NCBI RefSeq assembly: GCF_009498735.1
Contig: NZ_ML762428.1
Span: 98,374 to 162,373, forward strand
Source of the DNA: Gracilibacillus oryzae
Lineage (GTDB): Bacteria > Bacillota > Bacilli > Bacillales > Amphibacillaceae
DNA: 64,000 nucleotides
Reading direction: 5' to 3'
A model generated the notes under the pieces. The model was not told the origin of the DNA. It was given only the letters and a program-made list of their open reading frames with translations, and did not search any database. The position numbers and the translations under genes were made by a program. This document shows, piece after piece, positions 7,860 through 15,639 of this stretch. Within the stretch, counting starts at the first letter, position 1. Each line of letters opens with the position of its first letter.

Positions 7860-7879
7860 TTTAATACAAATGTATTAAA
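7860..7879. promoter_or_regulatory. Candidate TetR operator 2 (divergent promoter)
   Basis: TTTAATACAAATGTATTAAA is an inverted repeat with perfect 8-base arms and a 4-base centre. It follows a TATGAT -10-like hexamer (7855-7860) and precedes the AAAGGAGAA ribosome site of the membrane-protein gene, a good place for a repressor. Confidence 0.6.
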
Positions 7880-7896
7880 AAAAGGAGAATGTTCAC

Positions 7897-8433
7897 ATGA
7901 TTGGATGGTTAATCATTCTTTGCGAAGTCGGTTTCTGGGTATTTGTGATAGCTGGATTGTTTGCAAGATATGTGATGAAAAAGGAAAAATTAAGTGCTAT
8001 TCTTCTCATTTGTACACCTGTTGTTGATTTAGTTTTACTGATTGCTACAGTGATTGATTTAAAAAATGGGGCGACTGCTACGGTCATTCACGGGATTGCT
8101 GCAATCTATATTGGAGTCAGCATTTCGTTTGGTCATCAAATGATCAGATGGGCTGATGTTCGATTTGCTTATTATTTCGCGAATGGTCCAAAGCCAGTTA
8201 AGAAGAAAAAGTACGGAAAGGAATTTGCCAAGTCCGAGAGACAGGGCTGGTATCGCCATCTCATCGCATGGCTAATCGGCTGCAGCTTCCTTGCAAGTAT
8301 TATTTGGTATATTAATAATGAACAGCAAACGGCACAATTAACGCAAATTTTCCTTATCTGGTCATTAGTATTAGCCATTGATTTTGTAATTAGTTTCAGT
8401 TATACGATTTTTCCTAAAAAACAACAAGCTTGA
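7897..8433 (+). CDS. YmcC-like integral membrane protein
   Basis: 178-residue protein with five probable membrane segments: about residues 3-25, 34-53, 64-82, 122-140 and 149-168. A basic cytoplasmic loop (KPVKKKKYGKEFAKSERQGW) lies between segments three and four. It resembles the Bacillus YmcC family, whose role is unknown. Recognised by eye, not by search. The start is ATG with AAAGGAGAATG at good spacing. A candidate TetR operator overlaps its promoter, so expression is probably controlled by the divergent TetR gene. A strong bidirectional terminator follows. Confidence 0.75.
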   Translation: MIGWLIILCEVGFWVFVIAGLFARYVMKKEKLSAILLICTPVVDLVLLIATVIDLKNGATATVIHGIAAIYIGVSISFGHQMIRWADVRFAYYFANGPKPVKKKKYGKEFAKSERQGWYRHLIAWLIGCSFLASIIWYINNEQQTAQLTQIFLIWSLVLAIDFVISFSYTIFPKKQQA

Positions 8434-8437
8434 AATA

Positions 8438-8476
8438 AGAAAAAGAGCAATTTCCGAGAACTGCTCTTTTTCTTTC
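8438..8476. terminator. Bidirectional terminator
   Basis: AGAAAAAGAGCA and TGCTCTTTTTCTT flank a 13-base loop; both strands end in a T-rich run. It separates the convergent YmcC-like and RsbR-like genes. Confidence 0.8.
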
Positions 8477-8517
8477 TTATATACCAAGCTGATATTATCA
8501 CTTTAACGAAGCATTAA

Positions 8518-9396
8518 TTAGTAAACATTTATATTCGACTGGTCACTGCCATTCATACTTATTGATTTTCTATCATTCAATAAGTATTTTCCTAATGCCT
8601 GCTGCAATGTCCCTAATTTCTCTGTTTCTGCATTAAATTGGATTCCCAAGTCTGTCATTTCTTTTGCAACTTCCTTACGTAATCCGGTTATTACGGAAGA
8701 GCAGCCCATCATGGAAATACCATTAATTGTTTTTAACAGTTCGGATGTAACGATTTCATCCATTGTTGCAATACCTGATAAATCAATAATTAATGTTTGA
8801 ATACGAGTATCCGATACTTCTGTAAATACTTTCTCTTTTACAATATACATACGATTAAAATCAATGGCCCCAATTAATGGCAGGATACTGATACTGTCAT
8901 CTATAGGAATAATCGGAACAGACAGATTTTCAACTAATTTCTTTTGTTCACTTATTAAAGCATCCTTGTAAGTAGAATAATTGATAAAAAAGGTATTTAA
9001 GAACATATCAACCCGATTGTTTATTTCCTGTTCCAATCTAAACAGATCACTAATTTCAAAATCAGATGACAGATAATTGTATCTATGTATAAATATCCAT
9101 AAAGAACGGCGAATAGCTTGAACCCATTCCAGCTTAAACGTTATTTCTATCGATTGTGATGCCCATGCGATCCCTTCCTGCTTGGCAAAACTTTTTAGTT
9201 TGTCATCCTCACTGTCAATAATATAAACAATTAACTGATGGGCGTTATTCACTAAATCTATATTACCTACTTTTAATATTTCATCAATTTTATGTTTCAC
9301 GTTTACTGCTTCTGATAACAAAGTTGCTTCAAAATTATCCTTATTCGCATAAAAAAAGTCTCTCAATTGAAACGAATCTTCGAAAACAATATCCAC
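8518..9396 (-). CDS. RsbR-like STAS-domain protein with altered phosphosites
   Basis: 292-residue protein with a helical N-terminal half (about 1-145) and a C-terminal STAS domain (about 160-270) closely resembling RsbR, the stressosome scaffold that controls sigma-B. STAS landmarks are ILPLIGAID, LIIDLSGI, VITGLRKEVAKEMTDLGI and LGTLQQALGKYL. By alignment from memory with RsbRA, the two phospho-accepting threonines correspond to Phe (GAIDFNR) and Glu (TMDEIVT), so phosphorylation there is impossible and the Glu could mimic phosphate. The start is GTG with AGGGGGAA upstream. No rsbS, rsbT or sigB neighbours; a stand-alone paralogue. Confidence 0.85.
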   Translation of the reverse strand: MDIVFEDSFQLRDFFYANKDNFEATLLSEAVNVKHKIDEILKVGNIDLVNNAHQLIVYIIDSEDDKLKSFAKQEGIAWASQSIEITFKLEWVQAIRRSLWIFIHRYNYLSSDFEISDLFRLEQEINNRVDMFLNTFFINYSTYKDALISEQKKLVENLSVPIIPIDDSISILPLIGAIDFNRMYIVKEKVFTEVSDTRIQTLIIDLSGIATMDEIVTSELLKTINGISMMGCSSVITGLRKEVAKEMTDLGIQFNAETEKLGTLQQALGKYLLNDRKSISMNGSDQSNINVY

Positions 9397-9556
9397 TATT
9401 GGTTCCCCCTTGTATTGTATATCCCAAATATAAAAGATAATTCCCTTTTTTAACTGTATCTAAACTCAATTTATTCATTTTATATCAAAATTACTTGAGT
9501 TAGCGAACCTTAAGGAAAGTATGTAATCAGGGCACATTCAACCCCATTATATCAAA

Positions 9557-9590
9557 AATAGCATACCAATCCTATCTTAATTGGTATGCT
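9557..9590 (-). terminator. Terminator of the pectin operon
   Basis: On the minus strand AGCATACCAAT, a 9-base loop and ATTGGTATGCT are followed by ATTTTTG. It ends the long operon that runs from 25.1 kb. Confidence 0.8.
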
Positions 9591-9631
9591 TCTTCGGTTC
9601 CTTTATTTTCCATGATAAACAAATTACTTTA

Positions 9632-10474
9632 TCACACTTTGTCATATTGCTCATGTAAATATGCTACACTTTCATCAATATATGGTTCTTTCGTATTTTC
9701 TAATAATACTTCTATATATGGTTTGTTTTCTTTCAGCCAGGAAAATAAGAGATCATATCGTAATATCCCCTTACCAACCGGGACCATCTTAATCCAGTTA
9801 TCCTCAATAATAAAATCCTTCGCATGAATCGCCACAATATTATCACCAAAAAGCGAGAAGCAATCTTGAAATACGTTCTCCTGGTTCTCGTAATTATCCA
9901 TTGACATAAAATTAGCTGGATCGAGAATAACTTGCAGATGATTGGAATCAACCTCATCTAATAAACGGCGCATTAATTGTGGTGTATGAATCGGATGATT
10001 GATGCCACCTTCAATCCCTACAATCACACCCCACTTTTCTGCCTCATCCGCTAATTCCTTCACACTCTTCACAACTTTTTGAAAAGCCTCTTCCGTAAAG
10101 TTATCTTCTGTATAGCCCATCTTTTCATTTACATTCCCAGTTTCTGATGCGACGATACTGCAGCCAAAGTCTCTGGCAAAACGGATATGTTCCTTAAATC
10201 TGGAAAGAAGCTGCTCCCGTTTTGTCTCATCAGGATGAATCATATTAATATAGCAACCTAATATGGCAATATTAATATCATGATCAGCAAATGCCTTGTA
10301 CATGTATTTGGCAAATCCAGGACTTAATGATCCTGTTTGTGTTGGCAAATCTGGAAAAGATTTGGCCAGTGCCAATTGAACTGCACCTAAGCCTTTTGAT
10401 GCCGCTTCCTTTGCAATCTGTTCTGGTTCCTGAAAAGCAATATCATGTCCACGAATACCTAAATTCAGCCTCAT
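9632..10474 (-). CDS. Sugar phosphate isomerase/epimerase-type TIM-barrel protein
   Basis: 280-residue protein of the xylose-isomerase-like TIM-barrel (AP endonuclease 2) superfamily. Metal-site candidates are IVGIEGG (Glu), VILDPANF (Asp) and VAIHAKDF (His/Asp), with the final VLLENTKEP supplying another Glu. The substrate cannot be read from sequence; relatives act on keto-sugars, inosose or uronate derivatives. It is the last gene of the pectin operon but is separated from kduD by a stem-loop at 10504-10540, so it may be expressed at a lower level. Clear AAAGGAG ribosome site. A role in isomerising a uronate or rhamnose derivative is a guess. Confidence 0.85.
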   Translation of the reverse strand: MRLNLGIRGHDIAFQEPEQIAKEAASKGLGAVQLALAKSFPDLPTQTGSLSPGFAKYMYKAFADHDINIAILGCYINMIHPDETKREQLLSRFKEHIRFARDFGCSIVASETGNVNEKMGYTEDNFTEEAFQKVVKSVKELADEAEKWGVIVGIEGGINHPIHTPQLMRRLLDEVDSNHLQVILDPANFMSMDNYENQENVFQDCFSLFGDNIVAIHAKDFIIEDNWIKMVPVGKGILRYDLLFSWLKENKPYIEVLLENTKEPYIDESVAYLHEQYDKV

Positions 10475-10503
10475 CTTATCAGACTCCTTTTCAACTAAAA
10501 CCT

Positions 10504-10540
10504 GAAAAAGAATGACCAGCCTTTAAGCCAGTCACTCTTC
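10504..10540 (-). terminator. Intra-operon terminator or attenuator after kduD
   Basis: Minus-strand GAGTGACTGGC pairs, with G-U wobbles, with GCTGGTCATTC across a six-base loop and is followed by TTTTTC. It lies between kduD and the last operon gene. Confidence 0.65.
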
Positions 10541-10542
10541 CA

Positions 10543-11319
10543 TTATCTTGCCAGCCATCCTCCGTCGACAGCTAAAACATGTCCATTCATATAATCCGAT
10601 GCTTTACTTCCTAAGTAAACTACAGTTCCCATTAATTCGCTCGGATCTGCAAAGTGACCTGCAGGGATACGTGAAATTATTTCCGCACTCCGCTTTTCGT
10701 CAGCACGGATTGGCGCAGTATTTTTTGTAGCAAAATAGCCTGGCGCAATTGCATTTACTTGTACATTATGTTCTGCCAGTTCATTGGCGAATGATTTCGT
10801 TAGGCCTGCGATCGCATGCTTACTAGCTGTATATGGCGGAATGAATTTACCGCCTTGGAAAGAAAGCATGGAAGCAATATTAATAATCTTACCTGCACGT
10901 CTTTCTACCATTACTTTTGCTGCCGCCTGACTTAATAAGTAAACAGCATCTAAGTTTAGTGCTATCACATCATCCCAGTCCTCATCTTTATACTCAAGCA
11001 GTGGATTCCGACGGATCGTACCAGCGTTATTTACTAAAATATCAACAGTACCAAATGTGTCCACACATGCTGGAACCACTTTTTTTAATTGTTCACGATC
11101 TGACAAATCGGCCTGGTGAAATTCGGCATTCCCTTCCACACCTGAAAGCAGTTCTTTTGTTTCCTCCCAGTTCGTACCATGTGTGACAACAAAGACATTG
11201 GCACCTGCTTTTGCCAAAGCAACCGTATATGCCTGACCAAGCCCGGTATTACCACCTGTAATAATGGCTGTTTTGCCTTTTAATGAAAAATAATCTAAAG
11301 AAAAGTCTTGTAAACTCAC
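10543..11319 (-). CDS. kduD: 2-dehydro-3-deoxy-D-gluconate 5-dehydrogenase KduD
   Basis: Short-chain dehydrogenase of 258 residues that reduces 2,5-diketo-3-deoxygluconate (DKII) to 2-keto-3-deoxygluconate with NAD(P)H. Nucleotide-binding TGGNTGLGQA lies near residue 20, NNAG near 95, the catalytic Ser in INIASMLS and YTASK near 160, and GYFATKNTAPI follows as in KduD. The start is GTG with AAGGAGG eight bases upstream. It lies 13 bases after kduI in the operon. Together they convert the 5-keto-4-deoxyuronate formed from unsaturated galacturonate into KDG. Confidence 0.93.
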   Translation of the reverse strand: MSLQDFSLDYFSLKGKTAIITGGNTGLGQAYTVALAKAGANVFVVTHGTNWEETKELLSGVEGNAEFHQADLSDREQLKKVVPACVDTFGTVDILVNNAGTIRRNPLLEYKDEDWDDVIALNLDAVYLLSQAAAKVMVERRAGKIINIASMLSFQGGKFIPPYTASKHAIAGLTKSFANELAEHNVQVNAIAPGYFATKNTAPIRADEKRSAEIISRIPAGHFADPSELMGTVVYLGSKASDYMNGHVLAVDGGWLAR

Positions 11320-11332
11320 TTTCTATACCTCC

Positions 11333-12163
11333 TTAGCGAAGCTCATCCATTTTAACGTGATCCATATCATCATAAGTAATGTTCTCGCCGCACATTCCCC
11401 AGATGAATGTATAATTACTAGTCGCTGTACCACTGTGAATCGACCAGCTTGGCGAAATGACTGCTTGTTCATTTTTCAATACAAGGTGTCTCGTTTCACT
11501 TGGTTCACCCATAAAGTGGAATACACGCGTATCCGGTTCCATATCAAAATATAGATACACTTCACTGCGGCGATCATGGGTATGTGCCGGCATTGTATTC
11601 CAGACACTGCCTGGCTGCAGCATCGTTAACCCCATTTGCAGCTGACAGCTTTCACAAACATTTGGATGGATATACTGGTGAATTCTCCGTTCATTTAATG
11701 TACCAGATTCACCTAATTCCAATGGTTTAATATCTTTAATATCAATTTTTACTGTTGGGTAAGTATGATGGGCTGGAGCTGAGTTAATATAGAATTTTGC
11801 AGGGTTTGCCGGGTCATTTGAGCCAAACCAAACTTCTTTTGTACCGCGGCTTACATAAAGACCATCATGTCGTTTCATTTCATAACGTTCACCATCTAAA
11901 ATAACGTAACCTTCATTACCAATATTAATAATGCCAAGTTCCCGGCGTTCTAAGAAGTAACTTACACCAAGCTGTTTATCTAATTTGATCGTCAAGTCTT
12001 CAGATGCCGGAGTCACTCCGCCAAAGATCATCCGATCAACATGGGTATAATTTAAGTGAACTTTTCCTGCTTCAAATAGTTTTTCAACTAAGAATTTCTC
12101 ACGTAACTCGTCTGTATTATACCTTCTAATTTCTTCTGGGTGGTTTGCATAACGTACTTCCAT
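11333..12163 (-). CDS. kduI: 5-dehydro-4-deoxy-D-glucuronate isomerase KduI
   Basis: 276-residue cupin-fold zinc enzyme of full family length that isomerises 5-keto-4-deoxyuronate (DKI) to 2,5-diketo-3-deoxygluconate (DKII). Signatures: MEVRYANHPEEIRRYNTDELR at the start, VHLNYTHVDRMIFGGVTP, CQLQMGLTMLQPGSVWNTMPAHTHDRRSEVY holding the zinc His/Glu cluster, and a C-terminal WSIHSGTATSNYTFIWGM with another His. Strong AAGGAGGAA ribosome site. It lies between kdgK and kduD in the pectin operon. Its presence implies that unsaturated galacturonate, from lyase plus GH105 action, is a real intermediate here. Confidence 0.96.
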   Translation of the reverse strand: MEVRYANHPEEIRRYNTDELREKFLVEKLFEAGKVHLNYTHVDRMIFGGVTPASEDLTIKLDKQLGVSYFLERRELGIINIGNEGYVILDGERYEMKRHDGLYVSRGTKEVWFGSNDPANPAKFYINSAPAHHTYPTVKIDIKDIKPLELGESGTLNERRIHQYIHPNVCESCQLQMGLTMLQPGSVWNTMPAHTHDRRSEVYLYFDMEPDTRVFHFMGEPSETRHLVLKNEQAVISPSWSIHSGTATSNYTFIWGMCGENITYDDMDHVKMDELR

Positions 12164-12186
12164 GAATAATTCCTCCTTGAAATTAA

Positions 12187-13197
12187 TTATCTGCTAATCT
12201 CTTGATTAAGACTCTGCATAAATTGTTCTACTTCTGCTGCAGAAAAGGCGTTAGCATCGCCTGTGATTGTATGTTTGAGAACACTTGCGGCTGTTGCAAA
12301 GTTAACAATTTTGTCTGGATTCCACTTATTCATCACCCCAAACAAAATCCCTGCTGCATACGCATCCCCCCCGCCAATACGATCAATAACTGGATCAATA
12401 TGATAACTGTCGGTTTTTACTAGTTCCTGATTGGTAAAGATATACCCCTCTAACTTATGTTCAGAAGATGTTTTAACCTCTCTTTTAGTCGATGCAAAAG
12501 TGGTTATACCAGGATATCTTTTTTGAATTTCCTCATAATAGTATTTCAGTTTCTGCTGGTGATTTCCTTCTTCTTTTAATGGATCGATATGTAATAAATA
12601 AACCGCATCCATATGATTACAAAAAGCAATATCCACATATGGTAATACTTTTACAATTGCTTCACTCGCTTCTTTCTGACTCCACAATTTGGACCGAAAA
12701 TTAAAATCAAAGCTGACTTTTATTCCGCGTTGTTTTGCCTGTTTCATTGCAAATAGGGTAATTTCCTGTAATTCTTTTGACAGTGCGAGTGTTATTCCAG
12801 TTGTATGGAAAAGATCTATCCCCTCTAATATTCTATCCCAATCCAGCTCATCCTTCTGCAATTGAGAAAAACTTGAAAACTTTCGATCATAGGTTACTTG
12901 ACTGGAGCGGTTCCCAATCCCGGATTCCACATAGTATAATCCTAGTCTTTCGCCGCCTTTAAGCAAATTACCAGTGTTTATTCGATAGGATTGCAGATAT
13001 TTTTCACAAGCTTCACCAATAGTGTTATCAGGCACTTTACTGATATAGCTTGTTTCCACCCCGAAATTGGCTAAAGAAACAGCAACATTTGCTTCCGCCC
13101 CACCATAATAAAAAGTGAATTGATTGGTTTGCTGCAGCCTGACTGTAGGATCTGTTGTCAATCTGAGCAGCATTTCACCGAATGTTAATACTTTCAT
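12187..13197 (-). CDS. kdgK: 2-dehydro-3-deoxygluconokinase KdgK (PfkB family)
   Basis: 336-residue ribokinase-like sugar kinase. The N-terminal GEMLLRLT and GGAEANVAVSLANFG match the KDG kinase type. The C-terminal DRIGGGDAYAAGIL carries the PfkB signature with the catalytic Asp. It phosphorylates KDG to KDPG using ATP. It overlaps the end of kdgA by four bases (ATGA), so the pair is translationally coupled and forms the last two steps of uronate breakdown to pyruvate and glyceraldehyde 3-phosphate. Other PfkB substrates are possible, but context makes KDG by far the likeliest. Confidence 0.93.
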   Translation of the reverse strand: MKVLTFGEMLLRLTTDPTVRLQQTNQFTFYYGGAEANVAVSLANFGVETSYISKVPDNTIGEACEKYLQSYRINTGNLLKGGERLGLYYVESGIGNRSSQVTYDRKFSSFSQLQKDELDWDRILEGIDLFHTTGITLALSKELQEITLFAMKQAKQRGIKVSFDFNFRSKLWSQKEASEAIVKVLPYVDIAFCNHMDAVYLLHIDPLKEEGNHQQKLKYYYEEIQKRYPGITTFASTKREVKTSSEHKLEGYIFTNQELVKTDSYHIDPVIDRIGGGDAYAAGILFGVMNKWNPDKIVNFATAASVLKHTITGDANAFSAAEVEQFMQSLNQEISR

Positions 13198-13838
13198 ACA
13201 CTCGCCTCTTTCACTTTCTCGACATATTGCTTGGCGAGCTCTGTAATCTTTCCATAATCACCCGTTTTAGCTGGGGCAACTAAATTGCCGCCAATACCAA
13301 CAGCAACAGCACCGTTCTTAAACCATTCCACCATATTGTCAAGACTCACACCGCCAGTCGGCATCATATTCGCCTGCGGTATCGGGGCATGCACCGCTTT
13401 CAAAAAGCCTGGGCTGACATTACTGCCAGGAAAGATTTTTACCACATCAGCGCCCGCTTCCATTGCTTCCTTGATTTCAGTAACGGTTAAACAGCCAGGC
13501 ATATACGGTACTTGATATAAGTTACATAGTTTCGCAGTTTCCGCATCAAATGACGGACCAACAATAAATGACGCACCAGCGAATATCGCTTGCCTTGCTG
13601 TATAAGCATCAAGGACAGTTCCGACACCGACCGTAACCTCCTGGTCATCCACATACTTTTTGTTTAAAATTTCTACAGCTTCTTCCACATGGGGAATGGA
13701 GTAGGTTAATTCAATCGCTTTCATTCCCCCGCTAATACATGCATCTGCTACTTTTACGGCTTGATCGACCGTATCTGTCCTGATAACTGCTACAACTTTT
13801 TGTGATTGGAGATTTGATAAAACACGTAATTTGTTCAT
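13194..13838 (-). CDS. kdgA: KDPG/KHG aldolase
   Basis: 214-residue class I aldolase that splits 2-keto-3-deoxy-6-phosphogluconate into pyruvate and glyceraldehyde 3-phosphate. Visible family residues: VIRTD, the catalytic Glu in IELTYSIP, GVGTVLD, FIVGPSFD, YMPGCLTVTE, and the Schiff-base Lys in DVVKIFPGS (about residue 133), then PTGGVSLDN. It overlaps both the acetylesterase gene upstream and kdgK downstream by four bases, which indicates tight coupling within the pectin operon. Confidence 0.95.
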   Translation of the reverse strand: MNKLRVLSNLQSQKVVAVIRTDTVDQAVKVADACISGGMKAIELTYSIPHVEEAVEILNKKYVDDQEVTVGVGTVLDAYTARQAIFAGASFIVGPSFDAETAKLCNLYQVPYMPGCLTVTEIKEAMEAGADVVKIFPGSNVSPGFLKAVHAPIPQANMMPTGGVSLDNMVEWFKNGAVAVGIGGNLVAPAKTGDYGKITELAKQYVEKVKEASV

Positions 13839-14530
13839 TTGGCTGCCTCATTTCTTTTTAGATATAAACGGAGAGGATGATGTAACCGCTCTAGTTCCTG
13901 AACGAAAATGTTTGCATGAGCATGTGCTCCTATGTCTTTTAGATGTGTATCATCCTGTTCACCATTAGGATAGCCTATATAGTGGTCTGGTTCAAGCCAC
14001 ATAAACCAATCTTTGGAACGGGCAGGTCCTAACTCCATTAATGCCTCTCTCGTTTTATCTAACATATCAATACAGACAACACCCTCTGTGATCCCGACTT
14101 CCCGCATTGCTCTCGGGTAATCTCCATGTGTCTCTAGTAAGTTACCATCTTGATCAAAATGCCTTCGCGCAATAGATGTTAATAGAATAGGTGTTACTTT
14201 AGCTGCACGTGCACGGTTAATAAAGAAAGTTAAATTCTCCTGATATGTTGTGAAAGGCTTGGTTGCCCTCGCTTCATCCGGCTTCTCGTCATTATGTCCA
14301 AATTGAATGAGAACATAGTCGCCTTCCTGAAACTCTTTCTCCATATCTGACCAGCGACCTTCCTCAATAAATGATTTCGTGCTCCGGCCTGAGGCAGCAT
14401 GATTCTTTACTGTTAAACGATCATTTAAAAAAGACGGTAATGCCTGGCCCCAGCCCATGCGGGGATAAGCGGACGGCTCATAATGAGACATCGTCGAATC
14501 CCCTGCTAAAAAAAGCTGTACCTTTTCCAT
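13835..14530 (-). CDS. Rhamnogalacturonan acetylesterase (SGNH hydrolase)
   Basis: 231-residue SGNH/GDSL esterase resembling Bacillus RhgT/YesT. The catalytic Ser is in FLAGDSTM (about residue 12), the oxyanion Gly/Asn in AASGRSTKSF and QFGHND, and the Asp/His pair in QDDTHLKDIGAHAHA near residue 195. It removes acetyl groups from rhamnogalacturonan I oligosaccharides. There is no signal peptide, so it acts on imported fragments in the cytoplasm. It overlaps the GH105 stop codon by one base and kdgA by four bases. Confidence 0.9.
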   Translation of the reverse strand: MEKVQLFLAGDSTMSHYEPSAYPRMGWGQALPSFLNDRLTVKNHAASGRSTKSFIEEGRWSDMEKEFQEGDYVLIQFGHNDEKPDEARATKPFTTYQENLTFFINRARAAKVTPILLTSIARRHFDQDGNLLETHGDYPRAMREVGITEGVVCIDMLDKTREALMELGPARSKDWFMWLEPDHYIGYPNGEQDDTHLKDIGAHAHANIFVQELERLHHPLRLYLKRNEAAK

Positions 14531-15624
14531 TAGTTATTCTCACTTCCAATAGCTAATTGGACACTAGCAAGAATAAATGCTCCCACTCCATGAAGATCGT
14601 TCGTACTTGTTTCACGATTGACATAATAATCATAAGTTCCGATAGATGTACCTATACAGATATCATGCAAATGGAAGTTGCCTTTTTCATCGATTTCCAC
14701 TTTATTTTCTACTAATCCCTGGAATGCTTTTTCGGCATATGACCAGTAAGATTTATCAATATATCCTTTGTTTACAGCTTTTGCAATCGCATAGGCAAAC
14801 AAACATGAACAGGAACTTTCCAAATAGTTGCCCTCATCTTCTGCTTTATCGACTACTTGATACCATAAGCCAGTCGCTTCATCCTGATACTTAATTAACG
14901 CATCAATTAATTCATGAACAACCTGCTTTAATTCATCACGCTTTTCATGCTCTTCTGGCAGCATTTCAATAAAATTAGCTGTTACCATACTGTACCAGCC
15001 AAGTGCACGGCCCCAAACTTCTGGAGCATGACCCTTTTCTGTTGCCCATGGTGTCTGCTTGCTCTCATCATATCCATGGTAATACAGTCCATTTTCTTTT
15101 TTCGTATTTTTACGCATTAAACGTTCTTGTTCCATGACTAAGTCTGTCAGTTCCGGTTCATCAAACATCTGACCATATTGAATCGTAAACGGTCCAGCCA
15201 TGTACAGACCGTCTAACCACATTTGGTATGGATATTTGTCTTTATGCCAGAATCCGCCTTCTTTTGTTTTGTTTAACGTATTTAATAGATTGCGTAATTT
15301 AGCTGCCGCTGTTTTATACCGTTGATCATATGTTTGTTTATATAACGGCAACAATAACAAGCCTGGCTGAATCGCATCTAATTCACTTCTTGCAAAATAG
15401 AAGTTTCCTTCCTCATCAATCAGCTTATCAACATATTCTTTAAAGTAATCGAAATATTTTTGCTCCCCTGTTCGTTGCCATACATCATGCATTCCGCAAA
15501 GGAAAACACCTTGATGATAATGCCAGCGGTCTGCTGGCGGCAGCTTAACAGGCTCATACTGATTCATTAATGTATCACATGCTAGCTTTGCCCAATCTAA
15601 TGCACTTCTTTGTTTTACTGTCAT
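14530..15624 (-). CDS. GH105 unsaturated rhamnogalacturonyl hydrolase (YteR/YesR-like)
   Basis: 364-residue (alpha/alpha)6-barrel hydrolase that removes the unsaturated galacturonyl residue from rhamnogalacturonan oligosaccharides made by lyases. The catalytic Asp lies in QMWLDGLYMAGPF (about residue 145), and EVWGRALGWYSMV and SSCSCLFAYAIAKAV are further family segments. No signal peptide, so intracellular. It starts 15 bases after the GH43 gene ends and has GGAGAGAG as ribosome site. Because it needs a 4,5-unsaturated end, a lyase must work upstream; none is encoded in this window. Confidence 0.93.
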   Translation of the reverse strand: MTVKQRSALDWAKLACDTLMNQYEPVKLPPADRWHYHQGVFLCGMHDVWQRTGEQKYFDYFKEYVDKLIDEEGNFYFARSELDAIQPGLLLLPLYKQTYDQRYKTAAAKLRNLLNTLNKTKEGGFWHKDKYPYQMWLDGLYMAGPFTIQYGQMFDEPELTDLVMEQERLMRKNTKKENGLYYHGYDESKQTPWATEKGHAPEVWGRALGWYSMVTANFIEMLPEEHEKRDELKQVVHELIDALIKYQDEATGLWYQVVDKAEDEGNYLESSCSCLFAYAIAKAVNKGYIDKSYWSYAEKAFQGLVENKVEIDEKGNFHLHDICIGTSIGTYDYYVNRETSTNDLHGVGAFILASVQLAIGSENN

Positions 15625-15639
15625 CTATCTCTCTCCTCT

